NCBI GenBank assembly: GCA_013339765.2
Contig: CM023454.1
Coordinates: 46,137,177 to 46,201,176 of the forward strand
DNA length: 64,000 bases
Direction: 5' to 3'
Origin: Haemaphysalis longicornis
Lineage: Eukaryota > Arthropoda > Arachnida > Ixodida > Ixodidae
The notes under the pieces were generated by a model. That model made no database searches. It was not told the origin of the DNA and worked only from the letters and a program-made list of their open reading frames with translations. Positions 1-11,574 of the stretch are shown one piece after another. A program made the translations under genes and the position numbers. Position 1 is the first letter of the stretch; each line of letters begins with the position of its first letter.

Positions 1-650
1 TAGCATATAAATCAGTCACACCTGACCTCCAATTGTGGCCCCCACAATTTCTTTTTTTTTATTTTTGAATAAATGTACTGAAAGAGAACGTTAAAGAAAT
101 TTTGCCTTTATTCCTCTAAACACAATTTCACAGTTCTGTTGGGTGACATGACAAAAGGCCAAACCATGGGTGACTGCGGCATGCCACCCTACAAGTGCAG
201 CGGCATCAAATCGTAGACTTGTTTGCAATTTTCACACAAAACAAAACAATAAATGTAAATAACTTCGGAAATTAAATAACACACTGTATCACATCAGGGT
301 AAAAACACAATTTTTGTTCATGGCATTCCATAAACAAGGCAAGTATAACTGGAAATGCTGTGTATATCAACTGATGTTAACACAACCTTACAAAACACGA
401 CTTGGAGGTATATCAAATAGAACACTGCGAATGGGTTGTCGAATGTTTCAACTCTAAATTAACTTTCAGATTCCCCGCTTCAAATGGTATTTTTTTATAA
501 TCATTCTGAAAGTTTTTGCATGCATATAGGCATTTAAATATTGCATCGAAATTGGGCTTTCATTCAGTAGATCAGGTGTTTATGATGCTAATCTCTCGGT
601 ACTATGATTTGTTCGGAAGCGCGGTTTAGAATCACATTTTTAATGGTTTC
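1..650. other. Unassigned AT-rich sequence
   Basis: I see no coding region, repeat or RNA gene here. It lies at the 3' side of the decayed LINE on the minus strand, so part of it could be that element's 3' untranslated region, but nothing in the sequence proves it. Confidence 0.3.
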
Positions 651-699
651 TAACAGGTGTTTTGTATGCAGTAGCTAGTTCCAAACAACACTTCATTGG

Positions 700-2120
700 T
701 CCTATGCTGGCGGAAAAACTCTATGCTTAGTTTTTATTTGTAGAAAACGGAATTTGAGCACTTTATAAGTTTCAAAATACGGCGCTACGCTTTGAGTTTT
801 ATGCAGGTTCGCAATGGCCTGCATTCTTTTCTTTTGTGGTTTTAAAGTGTTTTTTAAGTTAGTCTGAGTTCTGGTCACCAAACTAAACGACAGCAACTGA
901 TATTTGAGAGAATGAGCGCATAATATAAATCACGTTTATGACTGCTGGTAGGTAATATATATTTATTTGAGATTCTAAGTGCACTACAGAGATCTGATCT
1001 AAGTGAGTCTACGTGTGATGTCCACAATAGTTTCTTGGAACAGGATTCATGAAAACGGGGTTGAGGTTTCATCCTGGATTTGGGAACCGCAAAACTGTCT
1101 GTGGAGGTTGAACGTTACAGATATCCCTCTCACTCAGAACAATGCATATGTGGTTTTCTTTACATATAATTGGAGTTTATTAGGTAAACATCACCACTTA
1201 GATGTGACATCCAGCTGTTAGAATGTACAAATAGGTCTTGCATGTTGGTTCCAGAAAAAAATATTTCTTATCATCCACGTGCAATATTAACTTAGCGTTA
1301 CCTGTTATGTTTACTAAATCATTCATGTACAAAAGGAATAGTGTAGGCCCAAAAACCTATGCCTTAGGTGCACCACAATTTAAACACCTAATTTCTGATT
1401 TTACATCATTCATTACTGTGTACTGGGCTCCAAAGTACAGGTAGTTTTTATTAGTGATAACGTGAGCCCTAGAATTTCATATAAAAGCAGTTTTCTTTCA
1501 AGAATGTCGCTCTGAACACAGTAAATATTTTCTTTGAATAAAGAGGCAAACCTAGCGCAAAACATTTTGCTTCAATGCTCTCAAGTATTTACTCCTAAGT
1601 TAAAGGAAGCGCTTCTGTGATTTATGCCTACAGAACTCAAATTGTCCCTTCGCTATAAACGAATTTGCTGTTGGGAATCCTACCAGGCTATTGTAGATGT
1701 TGCATTTCAGTATATTCCAAAAACCGACCAGAAGAAGATAGGTCCGCAAAAATTAAATTCCTCTACGAATCTAAATTTGTCAAGACACCCTTAATTGTCA
1801 GTATACCCGTTTTGACCGCCACCGCAAGAATCAAATCAAAAAGAATCAATCTTACAATGTTGCTAACAAGTTTTGTGGCTTTATATTGCATCATCTGGGC
1901 CAGCAGTGTAACAATCTTTCAGGCCAGAAATTATACACAAAATGTAGTTCTCATCCGTGGGGAACTGCTATATGGAATTCGGGTTGTTTGCACAGATGAA
2001 TTTTTTGTAAGGTTTTCCTGGTACGTGGTAGGATGGTGCCTTGATGTTGACAAAATGGTCATTCAAAATATTAGCCTCATAGCATGCTCGTCCTGCTTAA
2101 TAAGTATACAAATGTAAGTA
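700..2120 (-). pseudogene. Decayed LINE reverse transcriptase fragment
   Basis: On the minus strand three frames together read as a non-LTR RT. From high to low coordinates: a block with AGPDDAI at about 1905-1887 (the A-GPD motif at the start of many LINE RTs), a damaged fingers/palm stretch, GPTLFLLYMNDL at about 1365-1330 (the GS-LGP-LF-LY-NDL motif), HVDD at 1281-1270 in the place of the catalytic YADD, then a thumb/C-terminal region (WTSHVDSLRSDL near 1020, SVAPYFETYKVLKF near 800-760). The YxDD tyrosine is replaced by histidine, the KAFD motif is unrecognisable and stops and frameshifts are frequent, so this is dead. The motif spacing resembles the CR1/L2/Jockey side of the LINE tree; the clade is not settled. 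Confidence 0.7.
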
Positions 2121-3020
2121 TCGTAATTGCAATCGTTTAGGCTTGCCCTTTGTTATCTTGCCATGTAAATGTTGATGTCTTTGCATAAAAATATTGTTTT
2201 TTTAGAGTGCGTGCTTGTGATGTATAAATATCTTAGGACACTGTCCCTAAATCTAAATGCTGTGATAAGTACACATTGATTTTATAAGCGTTGCTAACAC
2301 GAATGAGAATTTGTATATGTTTTTTGTTGATTGATTTCAGGGAGCTGTAAGCCTGCAGGAATTTTTATCTTCTTTCTGTCGATTGTGTGCGCGTTGCATT
2401 GTCTGCTGGCATGGAAAGAGCCCCAGGTCTCCTGTTAAATAGGCTGAGTTATGCATCTTTTACCCGAGGACACCATTCAGAGCTTTTGTGTATATGGGAA
2501 CTAAAGGTGACTTGCCCCCGTCGTTTGTAGTTGCCTTCTTTTTTACCATTCCCGACCCATACAAACTAAGAAATAATTGCTAGCAAGTATTTTTAAAAAT
2601 ACGAAATAAGCTACGAAACTTAAACAACGCCAAACTGCGACCCCTAATATCTCTAATAAAGAGCATGCTTTTACGTTAAACAATATTATCGGCATAGTAA
2701 TAAAAAACATAATGAAAGATAGTTAGGGTGACACCTTAAAAAACACATTCGAGTTAATTTCGATCGCACAATAACCATGTAAAGGAAACTTGTAGTGTGA
2801 AGGGGATTAACCCAGCACTCCGTTTTATGCAACCTGTACGCTTACAGCTCTCTTGAACACGTACAATACCATATTACACAACCCTTTTAGATGCGACTGC
2901 ATCTCATTCACTCGCCTTGTCCATGCATCGTCATCGGCGTTGTCGTCCGCCCCTCCAACATTCTCCTCGCAGCGCGAGCTGCGCTCTCCTTCGCTCACCC
3001 CCTCTCCTCTCCGATGCCCC
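2121..3020. other. Unassigned intergenic sequence
   Basis: AT-rich sequence with no supported coding region. It may include the 5' part of the LINE relic to its left, but I could not find RT or endonuclease motifs in it on either strand. Confidence 0.3.
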
Positions 3021-3023
3021 TCT

Positions 3024-3177
3024 CTCGCGAGGGGCATTGGATTGGATTCGAATGTATTGGCTGCTTGGCTTGGCTTGGCTTGGATTGGATTTGATTAGAT
3101 TGAATTTGATTGGATTGGATTTGCATTGGATTGGACGAAAGTGGATTGTGGTGGATTGTGTTGCGTCATAGCCGCGG
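3024..3177 (+). repeat. Dispersed TTGGA/GGCTT-rich repeat, copy A
   Basis: The block begins at the palindromic GC core CTCGCGAGGGG, passes through imperfect runs of GGATT and GGCTT, and ends in GTTGCGTCATAGCCGCGG. The same ordered blocks recur in inverted orientation at 42484-42650, so this is a dispersed element and not just local simple sequence. It shows no coding potential. It may be a non-autonomous element or part of one; no terminal inverted repeats or target duplication could be fixed. Confidence 0.7.
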
Positions 3178-6080
3178 CAGACACACTGGCGCCGGCGTAT
3201 GTGCAGTACTCTCTCTTCTGCGGTCTCCTTTTCTTCGGGCGCGCTGCGCCTATAACCGGTGTGCCGCTCTCCGGCGGCCTTTCGGTCGACGGTTGTTCTC
3301 AGCTTGCGCTTGAACCCCCCTCAGCGTCGCATCACACCACGGTTCCCGCCCAAGGGAGTTGGGCGTAATTTTTTTGCTTGAGGCCACCGCAACAACAGGG
3401 TTCCGTTGCGACGAGAACTGCTCAAAATATTAATAATTTTACCTTTTCCTGTTCCGATGTAAGGTACGAAGTATCTTTTATCTTTGTCTCAAGCCGATTC
3501 TCTAAGTGTAATATTCCTGCAGATTCATCAGCGTGAAATTAATGGTGAAGTAGCAAAAGACGACGCCGGTGTCTTCGTGGAAGAATTTATTGGAGAGAAG
3601 ATGTGCTCTGCTTAGAACTCTGCGATTACAATAGTGGGTAATTTTTAAACAAACACGTTTCTGTGGATGCGGGAGAGTATTTTGGGGGATTTCTCGGTAA
3701 AATTAGGCAGTTGTGAGTTTGAGCCTGTCCTGCGGCATTTCGTGCGTCATTTTTACATATCCTAGTTTCAAATCCCGATATGAATCACTTTTCCAGAAAG
3801 GTGCTTCGCTCAATATCACGAAATTCTTAATATGACCCCGTCTTAACCTCTTAAGGTGGACCTAAGTTTGAAGAAGGGGGAAAAATTGCGTAGTGTAATG
3901 CACGTTGTTGCCCACATGTGCCACGAGTGTGTGCGTGACTCACGGTTTTTTTTGTATTTTTTCGAGAACGCTCGCTTTCAAGAGGATTTAGAAAAATGCG
4001 AGCCACAATTCCTGGACAATCTCGGGACAAAAGGGGGTAAATCAGTTTTTATAGCACTGGCGTTCACTTGTTAAAATATTGCTTTTTGCCGCAACACGAC
4101 GCCTAGCTGTACTTTCAATTGCAAGCAATACTGATAACCAACGTTTGGTTTTTCGCTTTATATGCTTTCTCCTCTCACTGCGTGTGGAACGTTGACAACA
4201 CCACCCTGCCCTCCCCTCCGAGAAAACAAAATGCAGAGAAAAACTTTTTTTAATAAATGCCAACACAAAAGGGAGGATTCCGTTTAAAACACTAAGTTGT
4301 TACCAGAAACACGTTGCACTGTTTCGTAAAAAGAAATACAAAAAGCACGTTTTACTACAACTGCAACAGGGCAACTTCATTTGCCATCTTTATGGTTAAT
4401 AAGCCCGATTACACCAGACTGCAAACACATCTTGCTTTTCTAGGCTCCTTTTAGATTTTAAACTGAACGCAAAAGGTCAACAGAGCACCTGCAAGAGAAC
4501 CTTTGTGCTCACTGTGAGCTCCAGAAGCTTGGTTTGCACACTGGAAACCTCCTTGTCACTTTCAATTCTAGCTAAACGAGAGATGTTGATTGTAGTGCGC
4601 GCGTGAGCATTTTATTCGCAAGTGCACTTCGACGAAAACCTGAAAGAAGTGAGTCGACACCGTTATTCATGAAATCTGCCGTCAGCCGCTATAATTTCAT
4701 TTACTAAAGCTGCGCGCAAAAGACCTGTTAGAACAGTTGCATTTATATCTCTGCGCTGGTTAAAATTCAGTAATTGTGAGTTGCCTTTCGAATACACAAA
4801 TAATATTGCAAGCTTTCAGACAAAAACGTCGGGGTAGTTAGGGGTGTTACCATTCAGTGCATCCAACAAATGCAAGAATGCGTCATGCTACCAGTGAAAG
4901 CGATTGAAACTGCTGTTGTAGCCTGAATTCCGAGAGCAAGGCGCCCTGACTTGTTTCTATTTATGATGTAATTGACCGCTCAAAGCCATAGTCTGTAAAG
5001 ATCGACCTTGCTACCATCCACGGCGTACAAGTTCATTCTCCCTATTGTGGCTCTCCTGAGATTGCCGATTGTGTCACCGCTTTATTGCGTAATAATGAAA
5101 ACCTATTGTCGCCTCTATGCTATACGTGGAACGTTGAGAAACCGAACTACAGCATACTACTCTTGTTTGCGAGTTCCTGCGCACATACGTCCCGAGAAAG
5201 GCGCGAATCGCGCCCACAGTGTGCATTCTCCCGGGCCGCTCAGCGGAGCATCCACACAAGAAGCGCCACGCTGTCGCCACTTACACGTCGATCTCGCGGG
5301 GAACAGCTTTTCTTGCGTCTTTGCGATGACGCATCGGAGATCGTGAACTCTACGCGGCCTGTCAAATTTGCAGGGGCAACCGACAATAATACACTGAAAC
5401 AAAATCCGTGGAAGTCAGAAATTTGAAGAAGGGAGCTGACTGCTGGACGAACCTTTATGATGAGATGAAAATAGGTGTGAAAATAAGTATTGAAGGTTCG
5501 TTTAAACGAATAATCTGTACAGATGAAGTCCGGGGAAGGGGATGGGAGGAACCCCGGACACCAGCTACGAGTGGGACAATCAAGCCGTTGCACTTTTTTG
5601 AGTTACACTCTCAGAACGAACACGACGATATTCTAGACGTGTCCGTAAAAAAGGAAACTGGTGGCAGCAGCGTGTAGGCACAACCCATACAAAACAATTC
5701 CTAATAAGCAACCGCCCGTTTTGAAAGGCTGCTTTGAATATATAGTTGGAGGTTGCCTTAATTAAAAATAGTTATTAAATTCCTTAAACCATCGTAAACA
5801 TCGGCTGAAGTGCGTGTGGCATTTAAAGAGTTAATATAAATTGATAACAAATTAGGAATATTGGTAAAAAAAATTATTCTGTTGGCTGAATAACAGGAGT
5901 TTTCTGACCGAGGTTTTCTAAATGAGGCATCAATTTAAATATGCCATTAATTGATTGATTTTCACAACACACACTACGCGGAAATGAAGGCGTAACGGCT
6001 GTTTCAGATAATCAAGCAGACGTGCACGCGATAATTTGTTTGCCGAATCATCCTTACACGAAAATAATGGCGCTACGAAA
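3178..6080. other. Unassigned intergenic sequence
   Basis: About 2.9 kb with only short, unrelated open frames on both strands. I recognise no protein family, RNA gene or clear repeat. The 5160-5340 segment is more GC-rich than its surroundings but carries no motif I can name. Confidence 0.3.
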
Positions 6081-6081
6081 C

Positions 6082-6213
6082 GTCTGTGCACTGAAATGTC
6101 CGTACACCGTTAAACTCTGTACACCGATATGTCCGTGCACCGAAATGTGTGTGCACCGAAGTGTCCGCGCTCCAAAATGTCCGCAACGAAATTTCCTGCA
6201 CCGAAATGTCGCC
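6082..6213 (+). repeat. 16-bp minisatellite
   Basis: About eight imperfect tandem copies of a unit close to GTCCGTGCACCGAAAT. Some copies are shortened or carry single substitutions. The open frames across it on both strands are by-products of the repeat and should not be read as genes. Confidence 0.85.
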
Positions 6214-6799
6214 GACCCTTTTTTGTCTAGTTTCTGTAGGGAGATGCATATGTTTGCTTTGGTAAAAAGTTAAATTCTGTAATATTTTAGTTATTATATT
6301 TTTTGCCCTAATTCGTTTCTTCAAATTTAGTGCGACCAAGTATCTTCATTTTCGGGATTTTAACAATTAAATTTAGCAATTTTGTGCAAATGCAGGGCGG
6401 TGCGCGCTGGGTCCATTTCACAATTGATATTGTAGATTCCCGAGTTTTTTACTTTTGTTCTTTTCGCCTTCGTTTTCGGAGGGACGCGCGTAAGATGTCG
6501 CCCACAAAGCCAGGAATACGATCCCCTGAAGCGCATGATTGATGTTTCACCGGTTAATGGCTGAGCCACTTGGGATTCAACAACTATCCTGGAGCGCTTG
6601 TCTGCAGCGGGAGGAAGGCGAACGGTGGCGTCGGCTGGAAGTCCTTGTTTTAGCTTCACTGAAGTTTTTTTTTCACAGCCGCCATGGTCACGGACATATA
6701 TATTTTGCTCTATATGGAGCTACTGGGAGTTCCTAAGACGATCGCCGTGTATTTCGAAAGGTGGTATTTGTGGAGCAACTATGACTCTCTTGGCTAGGG
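6214..6799. other. Unassigned intergenic sequence
   Basis: No supported gene. Short frames on both strands overlap each other and match no family I know. Confidence 0.3.
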
Positions 6800-7800
6800 A
6801 ACGTAGCGCGCCACCGTAATCCGTTGTGGGAGGAGGACAAGGGCTGGGGTTGGTAACGCGCCCCTGTATTCCAGCGTGAGAGGAAGCCAGCGGGTCAATG
6901 TTGCGAAGTAATCACTGCGCTCAAGCGGTACAGTTCGCACGTAGTGTTGGTGTAATATTGCTGAAGCAATGGGTAAACCACTTCCGAGCCGGGGGCGTGC
7001 ACACCTCTGTAACCATAGCTTGGGGCTCGTTCGGTTGAACTTGCGAGCTAGTCTGCAGGCCAGGGGTTGTGACAAACCCTTGTAATCTAATGTCATAGGG
7101 TCCAGAGCGTGGCGGTACGGCAATTCCACAGAACTTCCTCGCGGAATCGGGGAGCCGCACAAAACCTGCCCGTGGACCATGCAAAAGGGTCGCCACTGCG
7201 GAGGTTCTTTGTCAATTGGAATCAGGTCCTACGCGGAGGTCGGGCGGTCGGGTGTCAACCCGGCACTTGGCAATTCGGTTGAAGTAGGAAGGCGTGTCGA
7301 CATCGATCAACTATGACTTCGTGTGTCCGGGGGAAGTAATGCACCCCTGTAATCCCGCGTGAGAGGAGGCCGGCGAGTCAATTTGCATATAGCAAGTGAT
7401 GCCATCATACAGTCGTTTGTAGTTGGCCGTACCGATTTATAGTCTGGAAACCACTACGCGCCGGCGGACTGGCGACCCGTGTAACCGCAAGCTTGGCGGG
7501 GCCAGCAGCCTGATTGCAACAAGTAGGGGGGTGACATACCCCTGTAACCTAAAGTCAATGGGGGCTAGATGTTGTACAGTCCGTATGGGGCCGGTGGGGG
7601 GGTATCCCGCCCCCCTGCAATTTTGCTGCGAGTGGCGTATAGACTGATCTTCTCTAGCTGAGGCGTAGGCGAACCTGGTCTCCCAAGCCGCAGGGACGTA
7701 TTACCACGAGCTACTTGGTGTCCCGCACGGGGAAAACAAGGAAAGGTTAGGTTAGTAAACCGACCTGGAAACTCTCCCGGCTTAGTAACGGCTAGTAGGC
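6800..7800 (+). repeat. Degenerate GC-rich satellite with higher-order period
   Basis: A motif close to ACCCCTGTAAYC, followed about 10-20 bases later by a G-rich box such as AATGGGGGC or GAGAGGAGGCC, recurs near 6863, 6940, 7005, 7073, 7344, 7410, 7475, 7540 and 7605. Neighbouring motifs are about 65-71 bases apart. Segments about 470-480 bases apart match better: CGTGAGAGGAAGCC near 6877 and CGTGAGAGGAGGCC near 7360, each followed by GGGTCAAT or GAGTCAAT. This is the pattern of an old tandem array with a higher-order unit. The edges are uncertain and the array may extend toward 8200. It directly precedes a LINE 3' fragment; a LINE 5'-UTR tandem array is an alternative explanation. Confidence 0.6.
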
Positions 7801-8249
7801 CCGGACCGATCTCCTCCGCCATATGCAAGGCAATGCCTGAAGACCTGTTGTTCCTATGAGCGAAAGAGTAGGCAAAGAGGAAGACGGGGGATTAGACCCT
7901 TATTGTGCCCAAGGGTCCTTGCGAACGGGCCGTTGAGGTACCGTGCACATACAAACTTCCGGTGTCCGGAGAATGTCAAAAGCAGGTGTTGCAAGTGCCC
8001 GTGTATAGTGTAAAGCTTAACTGGTGATTCGTTAGTACCTGGTGCGGGGCCGTCGATCGAGGACGTTAGAACGCATCGGCCGCGGAGTTTGGGGGTCGGG
8101 GGGAGATGCGTCCGTCGCCACCAAATAGGGTACTTCCTGTCTCCGACGGTTGGGTCCCAGTTATCGGACCCTAAGGGTGGGCCGTTACCTGTGGCAGGGA
8201 CCGCATATTTGGAAATTGGCACTGTCTGATGCCCTCGCTGAGCAATCAG
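7801..8249. other. GC-rich sequence between satellite and LINE
   Basis: No coding region can be supported. Weak resemblance to the satellite monomer (for example near 7910-7960) suggests decayed continuation of the array. Confidence 0.3.
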
Positions 8250-9462
8250 TCTTGAACTGAATTTACTACGTGGACGCTGCGGACTATCACATCACGCGAA
8301 GATCGCCGAGCAGTACGGCGCAATGGCGGCTGTGGTGGTGCATCATGAGGGGAACCTGGTCTCTTCCGGCTCCGTGTGGACGACGATCCCCGAGGTGGTG
8401 AGGGAGGTGGCAGTCACCCTGGCAATCAGAGCTGCAGTCGCCGAAGGGCATCTCGAGGACGACACACCGCTGCAACTCACCCTCGAGACGGCCACCACCA
8501 GTGCTCCCGCATGGTCAATAGGGGAGAAGGATGTCACAGCTCCCATAGACAGGGTCGTTGTTGTCAGTGACTCGAATGCGGCGATTAGGACTTCACCGAA
8601 TGCCGCGTGTCGCTTGAGGCTACAAAGGTGACTCGTCTCTCTATCGGAGAGCACAATCAGTAGACTGAACAAGAATCCCATTACTTTGCTACGAGGGCCG
8701 GCCCACTCTGGCCTCCCGGGCAACGAACGCGCTCACGAAGCAGCTCGAGTATTACAATCCGAGCTCGCGTCTGTGAGTCCGCGTGTATCGGTGCACACGG
8801 AGACGGCAGAACAGGGGCGCCTTCGTCGCGACTGAGTCGGAGGGAACCGGACAGGCTGATGGCGGAGTCAATCTTCCTTCGAACCTCTGGCCTTCCGCGA
8901 GTGGTGGATTGGTAACTTATAGGGACATATTGGACCATCACAGAAGCTCCCGCCTCTAATACCCGCCGGCGGACAAAATACTAGAAAGGGGGCAAGCGGT
9001 GGCATGACGACTCCTTCACAAGAACAGGTATCCAAATTCCGGCGTTTTACAACCAGTGCTACCGCGGAATGTACGATTCACAAGGTAAATTGTGTAAAGA
9101 AGCCAAGGCGGATCTCCCTCATATGCTCTGGGCCTGCTCGTGCCCAACCGACAATAACAGGGTGTCAAATGACATAGCACAAGCTCACTCCCCACACTCA
9201 CGCAAAGACGACGCGAATACAATGGTAGAACAATATAAGGAGCGACAAAAGGTCGAATCATCGCTAGGCATAACGGGACCGCTGAATTGGGGGACCGCGC
9301 TGCTCCGTACAGACCCCGAGATCCAGAAGAAAATGACCCAGCTGGCCAACGGTGCCACTTGGGCCCACGGGCTCCTGGCCGCCACCAGAGGAAGAGAAGT
9401 TGTACACCCTCCTTTCGAAGTGGATTGAAATTAAAGTTATTCTCTCTCTACCTCTCTCTCAA
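8250..9462 (+). mobile_element. LINE 3' fragment (RNase H, C-terminus, CT tail)
   Basis: This is a 5'-truncated copy of an RNase H-bearing LINE. YYVDAAD at about 8263-8283 is the start of the RNase H fold. Then come the glutamate-bearing helix (REVAVTLAIRAA, 8401-8436), VVVVSDSNAAIR near 8554-8589 with the next catalytic aspartate, and HSGLPGNERAHEAA near 8705-8745 in another frame. The final open stretch (9069-9428) is the usual C-terminal tail, and the copy ends with AATTAAAG followed by TATTCTCTCTCTACCTCTCTCTC (9430-9460, the polyadenylation-like end and CT tail). At least three frame changes break it, so it is not functional. Confidence 0.8.
9069..9428 (+). pseudogene. LINE ORF2 C-terminal tail
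   Basis: An open stretch of 119 codons matching the end of tick-type LINE ORF2. It contains ADLPHMLWACSCP, which corresponds to the C-terminal cysteine/histidine zinc-binding region (usually C-x2-C...H-x4-C). One of the first cysteines is lost: only LCKEA remains where CxxC is usual. It ends with a stop just before the CT-rich 3' tail, so the termination position is the native one. It belongs to the truncated LINE at 8250-9462 and would not be expressed alone. Confidence 0.65.
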
Positions 9463-10460
9463 AAAATAGTCAGACAACTGGATTGAAGCAAAATTGCTCC
9501 TCCCATTCCAATCCTTTTTCCCAACACCCATCCCGATGCCCAAGTTTTCGTTCCCCACACACCCCATCCGGTCTCTTCCTAAGGGGGACAAGGGGGTCCC
9601 ACCCGGGCCTGTCCCCCTGGCGGTGGGTCGCAAGATAGCCTTTCCCGTTTTTTCTCTCACCTTCGGGAGGAAAAATTCTCTGCCGGTTGGCGCACTTTGG
9701 TACTGTTGCTATTGGGTAAAACCGCTTGTACTACGGTGGTATTGGGGGGCTATTGAAAGCTCCATTTATTCGGTGTATATTTGTGTTACGGAGTTTCTTT
9801 TATTTCCGTTCGATCAATGCCTTCTGTTTACGTTATTACTACTATTAAGGGTGTTGATACGCAAATTAAGTATTTCTGTGCAGAAAAAGTAAATGCAGGG
9901 GGTCGCACAGTGCTTCCTTTAGTATGATTTTAATTCGCGCTTCAGTCATTATTTCCCGGGCTTTGTATTTTTGCCGCCCTCGTTTTTTGGGGGGTAGATT
10001 TCTCTGATCCCCTCATTCTCTAATCTACACGCCCTTCTTCTTTGCTCTTCCGCGGCACACCGACGCTGACCCAGTTTCCTCCGCACGGTTCACGCGTCTG
10101 CCAGAGCTGGAGTTGGAAACACCGGCGTGCCGCCGCCGGCTATTTCTGACCGCCGCACCGGTATATTCCTAAGCGGTAGCGCAAGTATTATTGGCGGCTT
10201 GTGGTTGTGCAGCAACGATGCCCACGTGACAAAATTTTCCTTTTCAAATTCTTGTAGAAACTGAGCGAGAGCAAGAGAGTGGTCTTGGGGGGTTGGAACC
10301 AGCGAAGTCATCTCGGGTGTGCTCTCGACCAGCTCTTCTGCATAGGCTTGTGAATAGACTAAAACATCTTATAAACGAAGACCAAGGGGAGTAGTATTTA
10401 TTTTGTTATTCCCGTTACACCTTTATAGTGAAGGTCCACTAATACCTAAAACTTAATACA
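9463..10460. other. Unassigned sequence downstream of LINE tail
   Basis: Contains several short open frames on both strands but no recognisable domain. Nothing else is supported. Confidence 0.3.
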
Positions 10461-10640
10461 GTTCCACTCAATGTTAAAACTGTCGGGAGTGAAAAGCAGT
10501 GATACGCCGTATAGGGCTCCAACGTTGTTATGCACTCACTGCTGCCCCCAATGCATTTCAAACTTCCCTTCTTCGCAGTGCTCAAGCACCCCCGGTTTGA
10601 ATCCGCGCCATAGGGAGTTCAGTTCTCTTTGTGCTTGCTT
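10461..10640 (+). repeat. Dispersed repeat, copy 1 (partner at 46936)
   Basis: Starts GTTCCACTCAATGT and shares an ordered series of blocks with 46936-47110: GTCGG-AGTG-A-AGCAGTGAT, CACTGCTGCC, CAATGCATTTCAAA, TTCCC and a CTTCGCA-TGCTC box. Both copies have the same orientation. No open frame is shared. The family is unknown to me. Confidence 0.7.
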
Positions 10641-11540
10641 TATTTTAGTGTGCTGGTGCTGTTTTGGGTAATTTCGAACGGCCAATATTTTTTTTGCGTG
10701 CCTGGACCCTTTCTGCAGTATTTCGAACGCCCGATTTCTTTTTCTTCTGTGGGTAGAACAATTCTGTGTCATTCCAAATGGTGCCATTTTTTTTTTGCGT
10801 GACCGCTTTCTTTCCCTAATATTTATAAACCAACCCAAAAAGGGTTCCTAATTAAATGAATGCGGCGGCTGCCGGTTGCAGACGCATATTTTGCCTGAAA
10901 CGTACGTGCAGTTTTCTTTGCGATAAAAAATGGGGACACGTATGTCAAGCGCCAGCGGTTCACAAGGTTGGAACGGTTAGGACTATTTAAACCGCGCGAT
11001 TTTGGACTCCGCCGAGTACCCCCTTTATCGTGGTACATCAGGCTTCACTTGAGTCCATTATCTCGCTTCCCCACTCGTGTCCAGCAGTCGCATTGACCAT
11101 TAGGGAGCTACGAAGAGGTGGCCAGCCCATAAAGTGCTGTGCACCTAAAACGTACACGCACGAGAGGATGTATTACTTCCAAAAAAAGTTCGTAATTTTG
11201 GTAACGCTCAACGCCTCATTCAGTTTCATTCCACAGCACACAAGCTTGGGGATTATTTGGGCAAGAAAAAGTTCATTAGTTATTATTATGGTGTCTTTTC
11301 AGGCGAATAATAGCTTTTTTAGCTAAACCGAAAATTTTCCAAAAACTCTGCACCTCAGCTTTGCCACAAACTATGCTCAATCTCTCGGCACGCTCTCTCC
11401 TGTGACCACGAAGATGAGAGCAGTGAAAAGGTGGAGCTTTTGCATGGAGTTTGGCAGGACCCGGTCCGGAAGCTTGCCTCATTTCGAATAAATAAAATTT
11501 TTACACCTTAAATTTCCCTTTTGCGGCCCACGTGGCTCAG
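10641..11540. other. Unassigned, possibly including a decayed BEL LTR
   Basis: No gene. The right part lies directly upstream of a primer-binding-site-like sequence, where a 5' LTR would be expected, but no second LTR copy is present in the window to confirm it. Confidence 0.3.
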
Positions 11541-11544
11541 TATG

Positions 11545-11562
11545 TTTGGTGCCCAAACCCGG
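11545..11562 (+). promoter_or_regulatory. Putative primer binding site of a BEL/Pao element
   Basis: TTTGGTGCCCAAACCCGG resembles the tRNA primer binding site of arthropod BEL/Pao retrotransposons and lies just upstream of a BEL/Pao-type gag remnant. The position fits the family layout (LTR, primer site, gag). Without an LTR pair this stays an inference. Confidence 0.45.
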
Positions 11563-11574
11563 TACAATGGCCGG

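Noticed and set aside
1665..2117. 150-codon plus-strand open frame with hydrophobic segments
   Set aside because: The minus strand here reads as LINE RT (AGPDDAI); the plus-strand membrane-like look comes from antisense AT-rich sequence.
5008..5593. Overlapping open frames of 110-117 codons
   Set aside because: Several frames on both strands are open at once in a GC-richer patch; none shows a domain.
6800..7800. CRISPR-like array
   Set aside because: Repeats are imperfect, period and spacer lengths do not fit, and the genome is eukaryotic.
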